Shown: one piece after another, positions 5,496 through 6,774 of the stretch
How the letters are laid out: each line of letters starts with the position of its first letter
Numbering within the stretch: position 1 is the stretch's first letter
Source: Kangiellaceae bacterium
Lineage (GTDB): Bacteria; Pseudomonadota; Gammaproteobacteria; Enterobacterales; Kangiellaceae
Assembly: GCA_030148365.1 (NCBI GenBank)
Contig: JASBTO010000235.1
Span: 1-6,774, forward strand
Direction: 5' to 3'
Length of the DNA stretch: 6,774 bases
The notes under the pieces: model-generated
Told to the model about the DNA's origin: nothing
Seen by the model: the letters and a program-made list of their open reading frames with translations, nothing else
Databases searched by the model: none
Program-made: the position numbers and the translations under genes

Positions 5496-5568
5496 ACTTT
5501 CCAGTGTGGAAAGTAATATAGCACTTAGTTTCCAAGATGGAAAGTTATAAGTTTCCATTCCGGAAAGT
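5496..5568. promoter_or_regulatory. Array of three 19-bp palindromic operators
   Basis: Three copies share one design, two seven-base arms and a five-base spacer: ACTTTCC-AGTGT-GGAAAGT (5496-5514), AGTTTCC-AAGAT-GGAAAGT (5527-5545) and AGTTTCC-ATTCC-GGAAAGT (5550-5568). The arms are identical except the second base, while spacers are unrelated, as expected for a dimeric regulator touching only the arms. Centre-to-centre spacing is 31 and 23 bases. The first site begins 15 bases from the membrane-protein start and the third faces the divergent DUF1428 gene. The rest of this divergent gap (5569-5771) shows no firm promoter or coding sequence. The likely binder is the winged-helix protein encoded at 4703-5005. 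Confidence 0.85.
5515..5543 (-). promoter_or_regulatory. Sigma-70-like promoter of the membrane protein/regulator operon
   Basis: On the minus strand, TTTCCA (5543-5538; four of six) is followed after 17 bases by TATATT (5520-5515; five of six). The -35 lies in the middle operator and the predicted start, near 5508, lies in the first operator, so a repressor bound there would block RNA polymerase directly. Confidence 0.55.
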
Positions 5569-5771
5569 GAAGCCAGGGCAGGGGTAAATCCATCGATTGG
5601 CTTTTGATTTCCCGCAAAATCCTTTAAAAATGTAGATATCCGCAATCATTCGATGAGATCCGTGTTCACACCGCTTGCTGATAATCACGCTGTGCCGTGC
5701 CCTCAGGCGTCGATATGGCGATGGAGCAGACTGCAAGAAGTGAATGCCCAATCAAAATCAGGAGGAAGATC

Positions 5772-6488
5772 ATGACCTATATCCAGGGATTTCTGGTTCC
5801 CGTAACACCCGCGAACAAGGAGAGCTATCTCAAGATGGCGACCGATGTCGCGCCCATGTTTGAGGAATTCGGCGCCAGGCGCATTGTCGAGTGTTGGGGA
5901 GAGAATGTGCCCACGGGTAAAACCACCGATATGTACCGGGCGGTTAATGGCGAGGTGGGCGAGAATGTCGTGTTCTCCTGGATTGACTGGGGCTCCAAGC
6001 AGGCCTGCGACCAGGCTCACGAAAAAATGATGCAGGACGACCGCATGAAGAATATGCCGGAAACCATGCCTTTTGACGGCATGCGGATGTTGTTTGCCGG
6101 TTTCGAGACCCTGGGGATGTCAGGAGACGGTGGCAAAACCCGCTATGTCCAGGGCTATGTCGCCCCGGTCCCCAAATCCAATCGCCAGGCCTTCGCCGAC
6201 ATGTGCGCCACCATGCGGGAAGTGGCCCTCGACTGCGGCGCCCTGCACGCATTCGATGGCTGGGCGGAGGACATCGAGGACGGCAAGGTCACCGACTTCA
6301 AGCAAGCGGTAAAAGCCAAAGACGATGAAGCGGTGGCCTTTGGTTTTGCCGAGTGGCCGTCAAAACAGGCGTGTGATGAAGGCTCGGCGAAGATGCACAA
6401 CGACGAGCGCATGCCGGGGGAGATGCCCCTCGACGGCATGCGACTGATCTACGGCGGCTTCGAGGTGATGCTGGATACGAAAGAGTAG
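5772..6488 (+). CDS. Tandem DUF1428 (YbaA-like) fusion protein
   Basis: This encodes 238 residues, twice the roughly 115-120 usual for DUF1428. ATG 5772 follows AGGAGG (5760-5765) by six bases. Two domains are visible: residues 3-115 (YIQGFLVPVTPANKESYLKM ... MPFDGMRMLFAGFETL) and 125-234 (YVQGYVAPVPKSNRQAF ... MPLDGMRLIYGGFEVML), joined by a short Gly/Asp linker (115-124). Equivalent landmarks recur in order: VPTGKTTDMYRAV versus EDGKVTDFKQAV, SWIDWGSKQACD versus GFAEWPSKQACD, and DDRM versus DERM. The second half is closer to the standard family sequence. There is no signal peptide or membrane segment, so it is cytosolic. The fold is thought to be ferredoxin-like (dimeric alpha-beta barrel type), so the fusion may form the dimer within one chain. 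The biochemical role is unknown. It diverges from the operator array, so shared regulation is possible. Confidence 0.88.
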   Translation: MTYIQGFLVPVTPANKESYLKMATDVAPMFEEFGARRIVECWGENVPTGKTTDMYRAVNGEVGENVVFSWIDWGSKQACDQAHEKMMQDDRMKNMPETMPFDGMRMLFAGFETLGMSGDGGKTRYVQGYVAPVPKSNRQAFADMCATMREVALDCGALHAFDGWAEDIEDGKVTDFKQAVKAKDDEAVAFGFAEWPSKQACDEGSAKMHNDERMPGEMPLDGMRLIYGGFEVMLDTKE

Positions 6489-6588
6489 GGCAGTGGGAGA
6501 CAAGGGCGACCATCGAGCAATTAGCGGTACTAATAATATTCCAACTGCAACTCTGCACGAGAGGGGACCAAACAACCAGGCAGAGAAG

Positions 6589-6640
6589 CTGACCGGTACA
6601 GGAAGGTGATGCTATTATGCATCATAAGTGCATCACTTAT
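6589..6640 (+). promoter_or_regulatory. Promoter and overlapping palindromes of the antitoxin gene
   Basis: CTGACC (6589-6594, four of six to -35) and TATTAT (6613-6618, five of six to -10) are 18 bases apart. TGATGC-TATTAT-GCATCA (6607-6624) brackets the -10, and ATAAGTG-CAT-CACTTAT (6624-6640) covers the predicted start; TGCATCA recurs at 6618 and 6629, an 11-base step. This layout suits autorepression by a ribbon-helix-helix antitoxin. The stretch 6489-6588 shows no gene or terminator. Confidence 0.6.
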
Positions 6641-6656
6641 TTTAAGAGGTATAGAC

Positions 6657-6774
6657 ATGAAAAGAGCCAGCATTTCTATTTCTGCACCTAATGACGAATG
6701 GATCCAGTCGCAAATCGAGCGAGAGGAGTATTCCAGCCGTAGCGAGGTGGTTAACGATCTGATCCGCAAGGCCC
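6657..6774 (+). CDS. ParD-like ribbon-helix-helix antitoxin, 3'-truncated by the window
   Basis: Thirty-nine codons are visible; the rest runs off the end. ATG 6657 follows AAGAGG (6644-6649) by seven bases. The sequence shows the ParD/CopG layout: a beta-strand of alternating residues (ASISISAP, 4-11), a first helix (NDEWIQSQIEREE, 12-24), a turn YSSRSE (25-30) with the conserved Ser-Glu, and a second helix (VVNDLIRKA, 31-39). Ribbon-helix-helix dimers bind DNA through the strand; in ParD proteins the missing C-terminal helix would neutralise a ParE-type toxin. The toxin would be expected just downstream, outside the window. A stand-alone CopG-type regulator is the alternative. Confidence 0.8.
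   Translation, partial: MKRASISISAPNDEWIQSQIEREEYSSRSEVVNDLIRKA

Noticed and set aside
5496..5568. Triple palindrome read as a CRISPR-like or integron-type repeat array
   Set aside because: Units are 19 bp palindromes with 4-12 bases between them, no spacer-sized unique segments, and they overlap a promoter.
5481..5645. N-terminal extension of the four-helix membrane protein
   Set aside because: It would be translated from the operator and promoter region; ATG 5480 gives a compact protein with a plausible ribosome site.
5697..5771. N-terminal extension of the tandem DUF1428 protein
   Set aside because: DUF1428 proteins begin right at the MxYxxGF strand; AGGAGG is placed correctly for ATG 5772.
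6530..6769. 79-codon minus-strand frame over the window's right end
   Set aside because: It is antisense to the ParD-like gene and its operator, with no domain recognised.

Overview
The window reads as chromosomal DNA from a moderately GC-rich proteobacterium, most likely a free-living (possibly marine) gammaproteobacterium. The grounds are Gram-negative features: signal peptides, a lipobox lipoprotein with Asp at +2, purine-rich Shine-Dalgarno sites, a DUF3703 protein, a DUF1428 protein, and a degenerate repeat resembling the proteobacterial interspersed type whose spurious translation reads like 'HSGEGRNP'. This is inference; nothing in the window fixes the species. No rRNA, tRNA, CRISPR array, transposase or phage gene was seen.

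Layout, left to right. (1) 1-492, plus strand: 3' part of a glutathione S-transferase. (2) 493-2101: an exported alpha/beta hydrolase (779-1828, plus), flanked on both sides by diverged copies of one interspersed repeat (about 524-610 and 1945-2042). The second copy lies between converging genes and supplies a candidate minus-strand terminator. (3) 2102-3355, minus: a class I SAM-dependent methyltransferase followed by a DUF3703 protein. (4) 3356-3771: a 416-base non-coding region with a perfect 9+9 inverted repeat and, about 100 bases downstream, a -24/-12 (sigma-54-like) promoter candidate facing the next genes. (5) 3772-4614, plus: two paralogous small two-EF-hand proteins, the first with a cleavable signal peptide and the second a lipoprotein, ended by a strong intrinsic terminator. 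(6) 4703-5480, minus: a four-helix membrane protein whose end overlaps the GTG start of a small winged-helix regulator. The leader carries three copies of a 19-bp palindrome covering the promoter. (7) 5772-6488, plus, divergent: a protein made of two fused DUF1428 domains. (8) 6657-end, plus: the N-terminus of a ParD-like ribbon-helix-helix antitoxin with palindromes over its promoter.

How they may work together. The best-supported regulatory unit is the winged-helix regulator/membrane protein operon, which probably represses itself through the triple palindrome; whether the divergent tandem DUF1428 gene is in the same circuit is open. The EF-hand pair looks like a duplicated envelope calcium-binding module under one activator-dependent promoter. 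The antitoxin probably continues into a toxin gene beyond the window. No wholly new multi-gene system is demonstrated; the most promising leads are the triple-operator unit, the sigma-54-like control of the EF-hand pair and the fused DUF1428 protein.
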